The notes: a model not told the origin generated them from the letters alone. Counted from the first letter of the stretch, positions 23,896-31,091 are shown. The stretch: 64,000 bases of DNA from DTYU01 sp040757355 (GCA_040757355.1 JBFLWY010000002.1:32324-96323), one strand, 5' to 3'. Numbers and translations: made by a program.

Positions 23896-24162
23896 ATGCA
23901 GGCGGGTATCAGGGAGGTCAAAAACCGTTTCAGCGAGTACCTTAGGCGCGTCAAGCAGGGAGAAATACTCCTCATCACGGAACGCAACGTGCCCGTTGCC
24001 AAGCTGATCCCAGTCCAAACGGACGAGCAGCTCCCCGTTTTGACCCTGGTGGAACAGGGAACGGCTTCCTGGCGCGGGGGGAAGCCGCAAGGGGTAGCCG
24101 CGCCGCCAGCAGTCCGTGGCGCTACCTCAATCGGATCATTGGTTGCGGAGGACCGCCGGTGA
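23896..24162 (+). CDS. Phd/YefM antitoxin
   Basis: An 88-residue protein: AGIREVKNRFSEYLRRVKQG, EILLITERNVPVAKLIPVQ is the Phd DNA-binding fold, and the Gly/Ala/Pro-rich tail is disordered until bound by toxin. GGAGGTGA precedes ATG 23896. Overlaps the toxin's GTG by four bases. Confidence 0.82.
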   Translation: MQAGIREVKNRFSEYLRRVKQGEILLITERNVPVAKLIPVQTDEQLPVLTLVEQGTASWRGGKPQGVAAPPAVRGATSIGSLVAEDRR

Positions 24163-24614
24163 TCTGCTACCTGGACACCAGCGCCCTAGTGAAGCTCTAC
24201 GTCCGGGAACCGGGCTCAGAGATGGTGCGTAGGTTGGTGGACGAAGCTTCTGTGGTGGCCACCAGTAAAGTCGCCTATCCAGAGGCACGTGCCGCTCTAG
24301 CCCGTGGTTTCCGGGACGGGTTACTGGAGGAAAAGGACTACCGCCAGGTTGTGGTGGCCCTGCAAAACGATTGGCCGAGGTACCTTGCCTTAGAAGTGTC
24401 GGATTCCCTCGCCTGGCTTGCCGGGGAGTTGGCCGAAAAACACCGCCTCAGGGGTTTTGACGCCATTCACCTTGCCGCGGCGCTAACCTTGAAAACGCAG
24501 GTGAAGGGCCGGGTAGTGGCAGCTTGCTTCGACGACCGGCTGTGGGAAGCCCTATGTGCCGTAGATCTCGAAGTGGTGCCGGAAGTGAAACCTTCCCTGC
24601 TCCTGAGCGGGTGA
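24159..24614 (+). CDS. PIN-domain toxin (VapC)
   Basis: A 151-residue PIN nuclease: ICYLDTSALVKLYVREPGS with Asp6, VAYPEARAALARGF with Glu about 44, RGFDAIHLAAALTL with Asp about 98 and ACFDDRLWEAL with Asp about 117. All four active-site acids are present. GTG start. Confidence 0.82.
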   Translation: MICYLDTSALVKLYVREPGSEMVRRLVDEASVVATSKVAYPEARAALARGFRDGLLEEKDYRQVVVALQNDWPRYLALEVSDSLAWLAGELAEKHRLRGFDAIHLAAALTLKTQVKGRVVAACFDDRLWEALCAVDLEVVPEVKPSLLLSG

Positions 24615-24631
24615 ACTACGGTTCCGGAGGT

Positions 24632-24674
24632 TATGACCACCATTTGTCGGGTTCGCGCGTATTCGAGAATCTGA
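24632..24674 (-). pseudogene. DUF5615 toxin fragment (43 bp)
   Basis: The minus strand reads QILEYARTRQMVVIT, matching the middle of the DUF5615 genes at 18.9 and 28.4 kb (same DNA with a few changes). It is bounded by the end of the vapC region and by array linker sequence. Confidence 0.7.
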
Positions 24675-24722
24675 CCCAAGATGATAGGGCTTTGGGGTCC
24701 GTTCGGCGTTCAACGTTAGGCC
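24674..24722. repeat. Heptamer array 9 (short)
   Basis: Only the GATAGGGCTTTGGGGTCCG linker and two or three heptamers, leading into duplication A copy 2 at the TTAGGCCTAACGG palindrome. Confidence 0.7.
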
Positions 24723-25188
24723 TAACGGAAAAAACAAACAGAAAGCTGGTTATTCAGCGAACGCGGCCGCCGGTGACTTTCTCTTGGAGTTGCTTTATCA
24801 ACGGTGCCTACACAGCCTTTTTGGGCCTCAGCCGCTGAATGGCTTGTAAACGACAGGAGCCAAGTATATACTAGTGCCGTAAGGAAATTCTTACTCCTAT
24901 AAGGAGGCAAATATGGTGGAACGCGGCATTGTCCGGTTGAGCAGTAAAGGCCAGTTGACCCTACCGGCGGAGATCCGGCGGAAGCTGGGCCTCAAACAGG
25001 GTACTAAGCTTTTGGTCACACTGGAACGGAATGAGATAAGGATAAGGGAAGCAAGAGAAGACCGGTTACCTGTTTTCACGCCGGAAAGCGGCTTTTTCAA
25101 TCTTGTAAGTTCATTTTCCGGTCCCGAGGACTTGGCTGAAAACCACGACCGGTACATAGCGGAGGATTCGCGGTGAAGCTGATTTTTG
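24717..25188. repeat. Segmental duplication A, copy 2
   Basis: Copy of 16800-17271 carrying the same promoter (TTGTAA at 24844-24849, TATACT at 24867-24872) and antitoxin. The homology stops five codons into the PIN toxin, where a GTGACAGGGG leader takes over. Confidence 0.85.
24913..25176 (+). CDS. AbrB-fold antitoxin, orphan duplicate
   Basis: An 87-residue protein differing from the one at 16996 by a single visible residue (Gly to Ser in LVSSFSGPED). It keeps promoter, ribosome site and the overlapping GTG of a toxin, but the toxin ends after MKLIFV, replaced by array 10. As an orphan it could cross-neutralise the toxin at 17256 (inference). Confidence 0.85.
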   Translation: MVERGIVRLSSKGQLTLPAEIRRKLGLKQGTKLLVTLERNEIRIREAREDRLPVFTPESGFFNLVSSFSGPEDLAENHDRYIAEDSR

Positions 25189-25392
25189 TTGTGACAGGGG
25201 ACGGTTCCTTGACACGTTCTACGTTCTACGTTCGGCGTTCTAAGTTGAGACTTAGGGGGATGGACCTTTGGGGTCCGTTCGAGGTTTGATAGTTCGAAGT
25301 TAGATAGTTCGAAGTTCGAAGTTAGACTTATGCTGATGGACCTCTGGGATCCGTTCGGCGTTCAACGTGCAGCGTTCGACGTTCGACGTTAC
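25189..25392. repeat. Heptamer array 10 replacing a vapC gene
   Basis: Leader GTGACAGGGGACGGTTCCTT, heptamers, GGACC-TTTGG-GGTCC hairpin, TTCGAAG heptamers, a second hairpin and TTCNRCG units running up to the end of the YgiT-type gene. Confidence 0.8.
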
Positions 25393-25646
25393 AGCGAGTA
25401 TACAGGTACAACCACTTCGCGTTCCGCCCGGCGACGTCCGCGCACACTCTCTTCAATTGTCTTCAGCACGTTTGCGGCATAGTAGCGCGTACCGCATTCA
25501 ACGCACACGCCGGCTGGCACGTTTTCGATCAGAACATATTGCCCCTTCACCTTACGATGCAGCGTTACGCGCTTCTCAACAATAGGCCCGCCGCAGTATT
25601 CGCAGGTTTCGCCTTCCCAAAAGCTCATCATTTTTTCTCCTTTCAT
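25389..25646 (-). CDS. YgiT-type zinc-finger antitoxin
   Basis: An 85-residue protein with two CxxC knuckles (CEYCGG and CVECGTRYY, about residues 15 and 48), the MqsA N-terminal zinc-binding type, but without the C-terminal HTH of full MqsA. The region after VLKTIEESVRGRRRAE is basic. It follows the DUF4258 toxin with a four-base overlap, the toxin-first order also seen in mqsRA. Confidence 0.78.
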   Translation of the reverse strand: MKGEKMMSFWEGETCEYCGGPIVEKRVTLHRKVKGQYVLIENVPAGVCVECGTRYYAANVLKTIEESVRGRRRAEREVVVPVYSL

Positions 25647-25921
25647 CGCTTAGGTCTGTCTTTATAAACTGTAATCACCCGAACCTTCCCGCCTTGAGTG
25701 ATACGACAGACGATGCCGATACGGCGTCCATCCAGAGCTGAACCAACTATTTCGTATTTACCTTCTTTCGGCCAAGTGCGCCGGATCTTGCCCGTTAGAA
25801 TACCTTGCTCTACATCATAAATGTCAAAGCCGTCCGCGGCTGCTTCATCATCCGCGTGTTCAGTGAGGTGGTACAGACCGTTACGCACAAGGTTTTGGAT
25901 TTGTGCAATCCTACTCAACAA
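25643..25921 (-). CDS. DUF4258 toxin
   Basis: A 92-residue protein: YHLTEHADDEAAADGFDIYD, then EQGILTGKIRRTWPKEGKYE and KVRVITVYKDRP, the DUF4258 pattern (a RelE/MqsR-like fold) with the conserved H-x4 at the start and final ITVY strand. TTG start with an upstream GGAG in its own orientation. Confidence 0.75.
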   Translation of the reverse strand: MLSRIAQIQNLVRNGLYHLTEHADDEAAADGFDIYDVEQGILTGKIRRTWPKEGKYEIVGSALDGRRIGIVCRITQGGKVRVITVYKDRPKR

Positions 25922-26021
25922 AAGTTTTCTCCAAGGTTAGATCGTATGCCGTTATACGCTACTGTTGTAACGCCAACCGCTTTACTCGTGCACCCAACAT
26001 TTCTGTTAAGTTTATTCTACT

Positions 26022-26065
26022 ACCGGTTGTATTTTATGATTAACCGGAGTGGCTGTCAAGCCGGC
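26022..26065. repeat. CCGGTTGTATT/AACCGG inverted repeat, copy 2
   Basis: CCGGTTGTATTTTATGATTA followed by ACCGG and the trailing AGTGGCTGTCAAGCCGGCG. Copies at 16604 and 32842; each precedes a heptamer array. Confidence 0.6.
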
Positions 26066-26240
26066 GGGCGGCGTTCGGCGTTGGGGCTTAAAACGACAAG
26101 CTTTGGGGTCGGTTCGACGTTCGACGTTGGGCTTAGAGGATGGACCTTTGGGGTCCGTTCGACGCTCGACGTTCGACGTTCGGCGTTCTACGTTGGGGAA
26201 CGGAGAACGCGGAAAAGGGAAAACGTTCGGCGTCAGCAGC
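26059..26240. repeat. Heptamer array 11
   Basis: Heptamer runs split by TTAAAACGACAAGCTTTGGG and the GGACC-TTTGG-GGTCC hairpin; no leader because it begins from the inverted repeat. The rest of 26240-26453 shows no gene, only a TATGGTATACTATTT promoter-like stretch at about 26335. Confidence 0.75.
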
Positions 26241-26453
26241 AGGAGTTTTTAGGGCAGCGGTCGGGAGAAGGCGGTGATCCCGGTGGAAGTTATTTGGTGC
26301 AAGGTCTGATTGGGTTCGCTGCCGGAATCTGCGTATGGTATACTATTTAAAAGCAGGGGAAGCAGGGCTGCCGTTCGGCGGTTGTTCGCGCGCGAGCCTG
26401 CAAACCGGCCTTTGGTCAAAAAGACAAAGGGTTAGTAAAGAGAGGTGCAGAAA

Positions 26454-26729
26454 ATGGGCGTCTTAGAGGTCTTTAGCGGCGAGGTTAAGGAGTATAAAAG
26501 GCTAAAGATTATTTCGGAAATGGTGCTTGTAAAAGAACACATCAAGCTTTTTGAGCAAAAGTACGGCTGTGGTTTCCAAGACTTCGAGAAAAGGGTAAAG
26601 CAAGAGGCCGAAAATTTTGCGCAATGGGACGACTACATCGAGTGGAAGGCCTATCAGAAAAGCTTTGAAGGACTGAAGAAGAAAATCGGCGAGATAGAGC
26701 ATGCTAAAGACGTTAGAATTACTGAATAA
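26454..26729 (+). CDS. Small helical protein, probable antitoxin of a DUF6516 pair
   Basis: A 91-residue, mostly helical and charged protein (KEYKRLKIISEMVLVKEHIK; then FEKRVKQEAENFAQWDDYIE) that fits the coiled partner usually encoded before DUF6516 proteins. GAGAGGTG precedes ATG 26454. It overlaps the next gene by 29 bases. The antitoxin role is inferred from order and family habit. Confidence 0.65.
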   Translation: MGVLEVFSGEVKEYKRLKIISEMVLVKEHIKLFEQKYGCGFQDFEKRVKQEAENFAQWDDYIEWKAYQKSFEGLKKKIGEIEHAKDVRITE

Positions 26730-27048
26730 GCATAAAATCGTTAAATTTTATGAAGTTCAGGATTTTCGCCAAGGACCTGACTTCTATTTCCTAAAAGTGC
26801 GGGCCGACCTGAATAACAACACGGTTCTCTATATAAGGGAGTACGTTTCAGAAGACGAATATCATTATTCCTATCACTGGCAGGAAGAGAATGGCATATT
26901 TTTGGTTAGATGGGATAATGCGCCTCACCACCGAAGATTAAAAACCTTTCCCCACCACAAGCACATCGGTGACCAGATTTTGCCTTCCTATGAGATCACA
27001 CTTGAAGATGTTATGAAATATATTGTTGCTTGCCTTAAAGAAACCTGA
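26701..27048 (+). CDS. DUF6516-family protein (probable TA toxin)
   Basis: A 115-residue protein ending in the family's telling stretch: YIREYVSEDEYHYSYHWQEE, then RWDNAPHHRRLKTFPHHKHI and a C-terminal helix. The His-rich WDNAPHH and FPHHKH motifs are the likely active site. Nuclease activity is a working assumption from its TA context. Confidence 0.72.
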   Translation: MLKTLELLNKHKIVKFYEVQDFRQGPDFYFLKVRADLNNNTVLYIREYVSEDEYHYSYHWQEENGIFLVRWDNAPHHRRLKTFPHHKHIGDQILPSYEITLEDVMKYIVACLKET

Positions 27049-27061
27049 AGAGCCGCTTCTG

Positions 27062-27246
27062 CGTTTGACGTTCGGCGTTGGGCTTAGGAGACAGGGATGT
27101 GACAGGGGACGGTTCTTCGAGACGTTCTACGTTCAACGTTCGACGTTGGGCTTAGGGGATGGACCTCTGGGGTCCGTCCGAAGTTGGATAGTTTGAAGTT
27201 CGAAGTTTAGCCCCATGATGATAGGGCTTTGGGGTCCGTTCGGCTG
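27062..27246. repeat. Heptamer array 12
   Basis: Heptamers, a full leader (GTGACAGGGGACGGTTCTTC), heptamers, GGACC-TCTGG-GGTCC hairpin, TTCGAAG units and the GATAGGGCTTTGGGGTCCG linker, which runs directly into a PIN-gene fragment. Confidence 0.8.
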
Positions 27247-27250
27247 GAAG

Positions 27251-27394
27251 GTGGTCGTTGACACCAACATTATCATAGACCATTTGCGCGGCGTGCCGCA
27301 GGCCGCGAAAGTACTGAGGGAGGCTGAAGACGGCAGCCTTGAAGGCCTGATCTCCACCATTACGATAATGGAGATAATGGTGTTGACAGGGTGA
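27251..27394 (+). pseudogene. 3'-truncated PIN-domain toxin
   Basis: VVVDTNIIIDHLRGVPQAAK (first active-site Asp and first helix), then STITIMEIMVLTG, the region of the second acid, followed by a stop at 27392. About 47 of some 130 residues remain and the last two acidic positions are lost. Its 5' end abuts array 12. Confidence 0.7.
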
Positions 27395-27492
27395 TAGAGA
27401 TCTATTACAATGGTGACACCAAATACGGTATTATAAGATTAAATGAAAACTACAAAGTTTAGTATCATATGTGGTGAATAATCGTAAAATGA

Positions 27493-27714
27493 GTGGTAAA
27501 CCCAAAGGATATAAGGTGGGACGAGGTGGTAACCATCGTCCGGTATTATGGATGTATAGTGAAAGAACCGAAAGGCGGGAGTCACTGGATTATATACCAC
27601 AAAAAGCTTTCCAATTATATGCTAACGATACCTGTTCATAATAACCGGGTAAAGCCGGTTTATATAAAACGAATAGCTGAGTTCCTGGAGGAGCTTACCG
27701 AAGAGGAGGAGTGA
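27493..27714 (+). CDS. hicA: HicA toxin (hicA-hicB order)
   Basis: A 73-residue HicA: DEVVTIVRYYGCIVKEPKGG, then SHWIIYHKKL with the catalytic His (about residue 31) and PVHNNRVKPVYIKRIAEFLE. GTG start with a weak ribosome site. Overlaps hicB by four bases. Here toxin precedes antitoxin, the classical hicAB order, opposite to the other Hic modules in this island. Confidence 0.78.
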   Translation: MVNPKDIRWDEVVTIVRYYGCIVKEPKGGSHWIIYHKKLSNYMLTIPVHNNRVKPVYIKRIAEFLEELTEEEE

Positions 27715-27728
27715 TACAGGTGGATAAG

Positions 27729-28211
27729 ATGAACGTGAACGAAAAGGATCTTGAGTTTTACCTCGGGCAGGAGTACCCGGTTTTCTTGCGTCCTTTGAGC
27801 GAGGAAGATGGAGGGGGTTGGTTTGCCGAAATTCCCGACCTGCCGGGGTGTATGTCCGACGGGGAAACCAGAGAGGAAGCGCTCAAAAACCTCGATGAAG
27901 CAAAACGGGCCTGGATTACCGCGGCGCTGGAGCAAGGCCAGAAGGTTCCTTTACCAAAAAAAGAGGAAGATGAATACAGTGGAAAGTTAACTCTGCGTAT
28001 GCCCAAGCTCCTTCACCGGGAATTGGCTCGTGCTGCCGAGAAGGAACGGGTTAGTTTGAACCAACTCATTTTAAATTTAATATCTTTCGGTTATGGCGCT
28101 CTATTCGGGAAGTCGTACCGGAAACCTGCCTGTGTCAGAGCAGTGTCAGGGGACGGTTCTTTGACACGTCACGTTCGACGTTCGGCGTTCAGCGTTCAAC
28201 GTTGGGTTTAA
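27729..28211 (+). CDS. hicB: HicB antitoxin with RHH domain and repeat-derived C-terminus
   Basis: About 160 residues. The HicB core is QEYPVFLRPLSEEDGGGWFA and CMSDGETREEALKNLDEAKR. A ribbon-helix-helix domain follows (LTLRMPKLLHRELARAAEKE), and then RVSLNQLILNLISFGYG. After about residue 133 the sequence becomes AVSGDGSLTRHVRRSAFSVQ, which is translated heptamer array, so the natural stop was replaced by repeat DNA. Confidence 0.75.
   Translation: MNVNEKDLEFYLGQEYPVFLRPLSEEDGGGWFAEIPDLPGCMSDGETREEALKNLDEAKRAWITAALEQGQKVPLPKKEEDEYSGKLTLRMPKLLHRELARAAEKERVSLNQLILNLISFGYGALFGKSYRKPACVRAVSGDGSLTRHVRRSAFSVQRWV
28134..28207. repeat. Heptamer array 13 inside the 3' end of hicB
   Basis: GTGTCAGGGGACGGTTCTTT leader and four to five heptamers, which supply the last codons of the HicB frame and lead into duplication B copy 2. 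Confidence 0.8.
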
Positions 28212-28238
28212 GGAATGGGTGTTGGAAGTCAAGAGCAG

Positions 28239-28625
28239 TTAAGGTATTTTTAGTGGACGGGCAAAAGGCGGACCCTGAGCTTCTGTTCCGTTACGGAAAT
28301 GATTGCCCCTTTTTAGCAATTCTGCTTCCACAGTCGGAAGAATGCGCAGGAGCAGAGCTGCAACAGCCCGGGGTTCTGTTGTCCCCAAGCGAAGTGAAAT
28401 GAGGCTCGGCCCCGAAGCATTTGCAACAGCCAAAAGGGCTGAAAAGTCCAAGTCTTGGGTTATGATCACCATTTGTTGGGTTCGCGCGTATTCGAGAATC
28501 TGCTGGTCGGAAGCATTATAAGGGAGCGCATCGCTTACTCGCACAACCTGGCAGCCTGCCTCGCGAAGTAAAGCACAGGTTAGTGGCGAGATATGCATGT
28601 CTGCCAAGTACTTGAGCTTTTTCAA
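28239..28625 (-). pseudogene. DUF5615 toxin, C-terminus frameshifted
   Basis: Starts by TTG overlapping the antitoxin stop and reads KKLKYLADMHISPLTCALLR normally. One extra base in the C/T run near 28306-28315, relative to copy 1, turns the final VEAELLKxxIISVTE... into RGNHFRNGTEAQGPPFARPL. The last beta-strand of the fold is therefore lost. Activity is doubtful. Confidence 0.7.
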
Positions 28626-28861
28626 GGTCTTGGGGCCTCCTGGGGAATCGGCCGCACCTGCTCCGCAGCAAGCCAGGCGGCGTAAGCGAGGCTTTGGCGA
28701 ACGTCTTCCTCTTCCAACTCCGGGTATGCTTTAAGGATGGCAGGAATGTCCATACCAGAAGCCAAAAGCTTTAGGATAAACGCCACCGTGATCCGCATCC
28801 CCCGAATGGTGGGCTGCCCCATACAGACCTCCGGGTCGCGGGTAATCCGGTCAAGCTTCAT
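28622..28861 (-). CDS. DUF433 antitoxin (duplicate)
   Basis: A 79-residue protein nearly identical to that at 19125: GQPTIRGMRITVAFILKLLA core and LEEEDVRQSLAYAAWLAAEQ end. Intact, with the same CGAGTAACCTCCGATACG leader carrying its ribosome site. Confidence 0.8.
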   Translation of the reverse strand: MKLDRITRDPEVCMGQPTIRGMRITVAFILKLLASGMDIPAILKAYPELEEEDVRQSLAYAAWLAAEQVRPIPQEAPRP

Positions 28862-28918
28862 ACCGAGTAACCTCCGATACGTTTTAGTTTTTTAGCGGCA
28901 TGACATTTATAGTATACT

Positions 28919-28951
28919 AGCTTTTCTTCCACGAGCAAAGCGTGGGCGAAG
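28919..28951 (+). pseudogene. Glycosyltransferase tail fragment, 33 bp
   Basis: CTTTTCTTCCACGAGCAAAG encodes the FFHEQS stretch of the GT4 tail (compare 12574-12592). It is too short to prove alone, but matches the series at 18.6, 21.0, 23.5 and 31.0 kb. Confidence 0.45.
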
Positions 28952-28987
28952 AAGGTTCCTCTGTACGAGTACGCCTGATATCAGTTT

Positions 28988-29141
28988 GAAGTTCGACGTT
29001 GGATAGTTCGAAGTTGGTTAGTTCGAAGTTCGAAGTTTAGACCCTAGATGATAGGGTTTTGGGGTCCGTTCGACGTTCAACGTTAAGACTTAGGGAGATG
29101 GACCTCTGGGGTCCGTTCAACGTTCAACGTTCGGTGTTCGA
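28988..29141. repeat. Heptamer array 14
   Basis: TTCGAAG-type heptamers, GATAGGGTTTTGGGGTCCG linker, TTCNRCG units, GGACC-TCTGG-GGTCC hairpin and a last run. From 29145 to 29311 there is no gene; CTATGGTATAATTT near 29252 is a likely -10 for the next module. Confidence 0.75.
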
Positions 29142-29311
29142 TTCGAACTGACCAAAACTTGCCGGCTTTTTTGAAACGAAGGGACGGACGCGCAGGGTTG
29201 TGCGGTGCATTTAGAACCCCTTAGCCAGGGCTTTTGGCATAGGGAATTCTCTATGGTATAATTTTGAATGCAGGAGGCGGAAGTTAAATCGTATTTGGAG
29301 GGCAGGAAACA

Positions 29312-29560
29312 GTGAAAAAAAAGAAGTTGCTTGAACGCATTGTGGTTAACCCGGAGGTAATGGTAGGAAAGCCGGTCATTAAAGGCACGCGTTTGACGGT
29401 ACAGTATATCTTAGGGTTGTTAGCTCAAGGCGTGACACCGGACGAAATCTTGCAAGAGTATGATGGGTTGACGCAGGAAGATATCCTGGCGTGTCTTTTA
29501 TTCGCCACGGAGGCGTTAGAAAATACGAGTTTTGTTCCCCTCTCAACAGAGGTGGTTTAA
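29312..29560 (+). CDS. DUF433 antitoxin
   Basis: An 82-residue protein: RIVVNPEVMVGKPVIKGTRL, then LLAQGVTPDEILQEYDGLTQ and a helical end. GTG start with GGAGGGCAGG upstream. It is of a different subgroup from the duplicated pair. The stop overlaps the toxin ATG. Confidence 0.8.
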   Translation: MKKKKLLERIVVNPEVMVGKPVIKGTRLTVQYILGLLAQGVTPDEILQEYDGLTQEDILACLLFATEALENTSFVPLSTEVV

Positions 29561-29919
29561 TGCGGTTTATCGTTGATGAATGTACAGGTCCCGCAGTCGC
29601 CCGGTGGCTCCGGCAGAACGAGCACGACGTTTTCTCAGTTTACGAAGAAGCTCGCGGATTGGATGACGAGAGTATTTTGCAGAAGGCGGCTGCCGAAGAC
29701 CGCATTTTGATAACAAATGATAAGGATTTTGGCGAAATGATCTTTCGCGAAAGAAAATCACACAGCGGCGTCATTCTTCTGCGGCTAGAAGACGAAAGTG
29801 CGGAAAACAAAATCAGGGTACTGGAACGACTCCTGCAACGGTACGCCGACCGGATTTCTCATAGCTTTGTTGTTACCACTGAAACGACCGTCCGGATTGC
29901 TCATCCCAAGAGCTTTTGA
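29560..29919 (+). CDS. DUF5615 PIN-like toxin
   Basis: A 119-residue protein: MRFIVDECTGPAVARWLRQN (acidic DE pair), DDESILQKAAAEDRILITND, KDFGEMIFRERKSHSGVILL and a normal C-terminal strand. The stop codon lies in DNA shared with the repeat at 14625 (AGCTTTTGAGCTTC), so the last two or three residues may come from repeat sequence. Confidence 0.78.
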   Translation: MRFIVDECTGPAVARWLRQNEHDVFSVYEEARGLDDESILQKAAAEDRILITNDKDFGEMIFRERKSHSGVILLRLEDESAENKIRVLERLLQRYADRISHSFVVTTETTVRIAHPKSF

Positions 29920-29976
29920 GCTTCAAAGGAGAGACCTTCATTAGCCTAAATACCCAGCACTCAATGAGACTTTTTG

Positions 29977-30183
29977 ATGCGGCAGGTAATCCTACGTCCC
30001 GGTGAAGATGGGTACTGGGTCGCTGAGTGTCCGAGCCTTCCTGGTTGCATAAGTCAAGGAAAGAATAAAGAGGAAGCCGTCACCAACATCAAAGAAGCGA
30101 TTCGGGGCTACATTGCTGCATTACAGGAAGACGGCCTCCCAGTTCCCGAAGAGCGTTTTGAGACTATAGTGGTAGCTGTATGA
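29977..30183 (+). CDS. hicB: HicB antitoxin, duplicate without its promoter
   Basis: Virtually the same as the HicB at 22442, but homology begins exactly at ATGCGGCAGG. Upstream is not the original promoter and ribosome site but the CCCAGCACTCAATGAGACTT part of a MITE-like element. No Shine-Dalgarno is visible, so expression is doubtful. Confidence 0.75.
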   Translation: MRQVILRPGEDGYWVAECPSLPGCISQGKNKEEAVTNIKEAIRGYIAALQEDGLPVPEERFETIVVAV

Positions 30184-30392
30184 CCAGATTGCCGCGGATT
30201 TCCGGCCGTGACTGCGCCAGAGCCTTAATGAAGGCTGGCATGAAGGCTGGCTTCTACTTAAAGCGGCAGGAAGGAAGTCATATGATTCTGCGCCGAGACG
30301 AGCCTTTTACGCAAGTCGTCGTGCCTGGGTGTGACAGGGGTGTGACAGGGGACGGTTCCTTGACACGTTCTACGTTCAACGTTCAGGCTTAA
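30180..30392 (+). pseudogene. hicA: hicA duplicate: tandem codon duplication and 3' replacement
   Basis: Compared with 22648, the segment ATGAAGGCTGGC is present twice (four extra codons), and after the codons for FTQVVVPG the gene is cut by GTGACAGGGGTGTGACAGGG leader sequence. The C-terminal third is thus replaced by translated repeat (CDRGVTGDGSLTRSTF). It keeps the catalytic His but has lost the final helix. Confidence 0.78.
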
Positions 30393-30454
30393 GATGATGG
30401 AGCTTTGGGGTCCGTTCGACGTTCAACGTTCGACGTTCTACGTTCGGCGTTGGA
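30328..30454. repeat. Heptamer array 15
   Basis: A doubled leader, heptamers, a GATGGAGCTTTGGGGTCCG linker and heptamers. It joins duplication D copy 2 to duplication C copy 2. Confidence 0.8.
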
Positions 30455-30565
30455 CAGACGTGGGTTGTTGCTCCGCCGCTTGGGCTTTGTTATACTGGAA
30501 GCGTAAATAGAGAGAAACCGGTAGAAGCAGCGCAGTCATAAGGAGATATTATCAGGAGGATAAAT

Positions 30566-30790
30566 ATGCGTCAGTTTAAGGTTATCGTTGAGAAACATCC
30601 AGACGGGTATGTGGCTTATCCTTTAGGTCTGAAAGGCGTCGTGGTCGGTCAGGGAGACACCTGCGAAGATGCGCTGGCCGATGTTAAATCTGCCATCCGG
30701 TTTCACATTGAAACCTTCGGAAACGAAGTATTGGAAACCGATTCGCCCGTTCTTGAGGTCTTTATAACCGAAGCAGGGGTAGCAGTCTAA
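30566..30790 (+). CDS. hicB: HicB-family antitoxin (duplicate)
   Basis: Differs from the protein at 23134 by one visible residue (Ile to Val in KGVVVGQG). The promoter and AGGAGG ribosome site are conserved, so it should be expressed as an orphan antitoxin. Confidence 0.8.
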   Translation: MRQFKVIVEKHPDGYVAYPLGLKGVVVGQGDTCEDALADVKSAIRFHIETFGNEVLETDSPVLEVFITEAGVAV

Positions 30791-30941
30791 TGCCCAAATT
30801 CCCTGTTGATGTGCCTAAACAAAAGGTAATCAAAACGTTTGAAATTTTGGGTTTCGGATAAAAGCTTCTACCCTTAGAACCATTTGCACCCAGGCTGGCA
30901 TTGGTAGAGACGAATTTTTAAAAGCATACAACCAAACATAG
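30790..30941 (+). pseudogene. hicA: hicA with internal deletion (duplicate)
   Basis: Same two-part remnant as at 23358: MPKFPVDVPKQKVIKTFEIL then a stop, with the toxin's C-terminal residues readable in another frame up to 30941. The identical breakpoint shows that the deletion is older than the duplication. Confidence 0.75.
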
Positions 30942-30961
30942 TTACCAAACACAGTTGCAAG

Positions 30962-31091
30962 CAGCGGCAACCGGGAGGCGGCCACCGGGATTTTTTTTCA
31001 CGAACAAAGCGTGACAGCGATGAAAGCGGCGGTGCGGCAGTTTCTGGCCTGGGAAGGCCGTTTCCGGCCGGCAGTGCTGCGCCGCAACGTT
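30962..31091 (+). pseudogene. Glycosyltransferase tail fragment (WbaZ-like), 130 bp
   Basis: Encodes REAATGIFFHEQSVTAMKAA then VRQFLAWEGRFRPAVLRRN and breaks at CGCAACG into TTCGACG heptamers, as at 18698 and 21012. Confidence 0.72.

Larger units (their letters stand above)
28200..28895. repeat. Segmental duplication B, copy 2
   Basis: Copy of 18707-19397, same orientation. Here the toxin start is in frame but its last codons are shifted. Confidence 0.85.

Noticed and set aside
26049..26252. Open frames inside arrays that encode RRSTFDV/RRSTLG-like repeats (also 13, 16.7, 17.7 and 25.4 kb)
   Set aside because: They are the heptamers read in rotating frames, have no ribosome site and are not conserved apart from the repeat.
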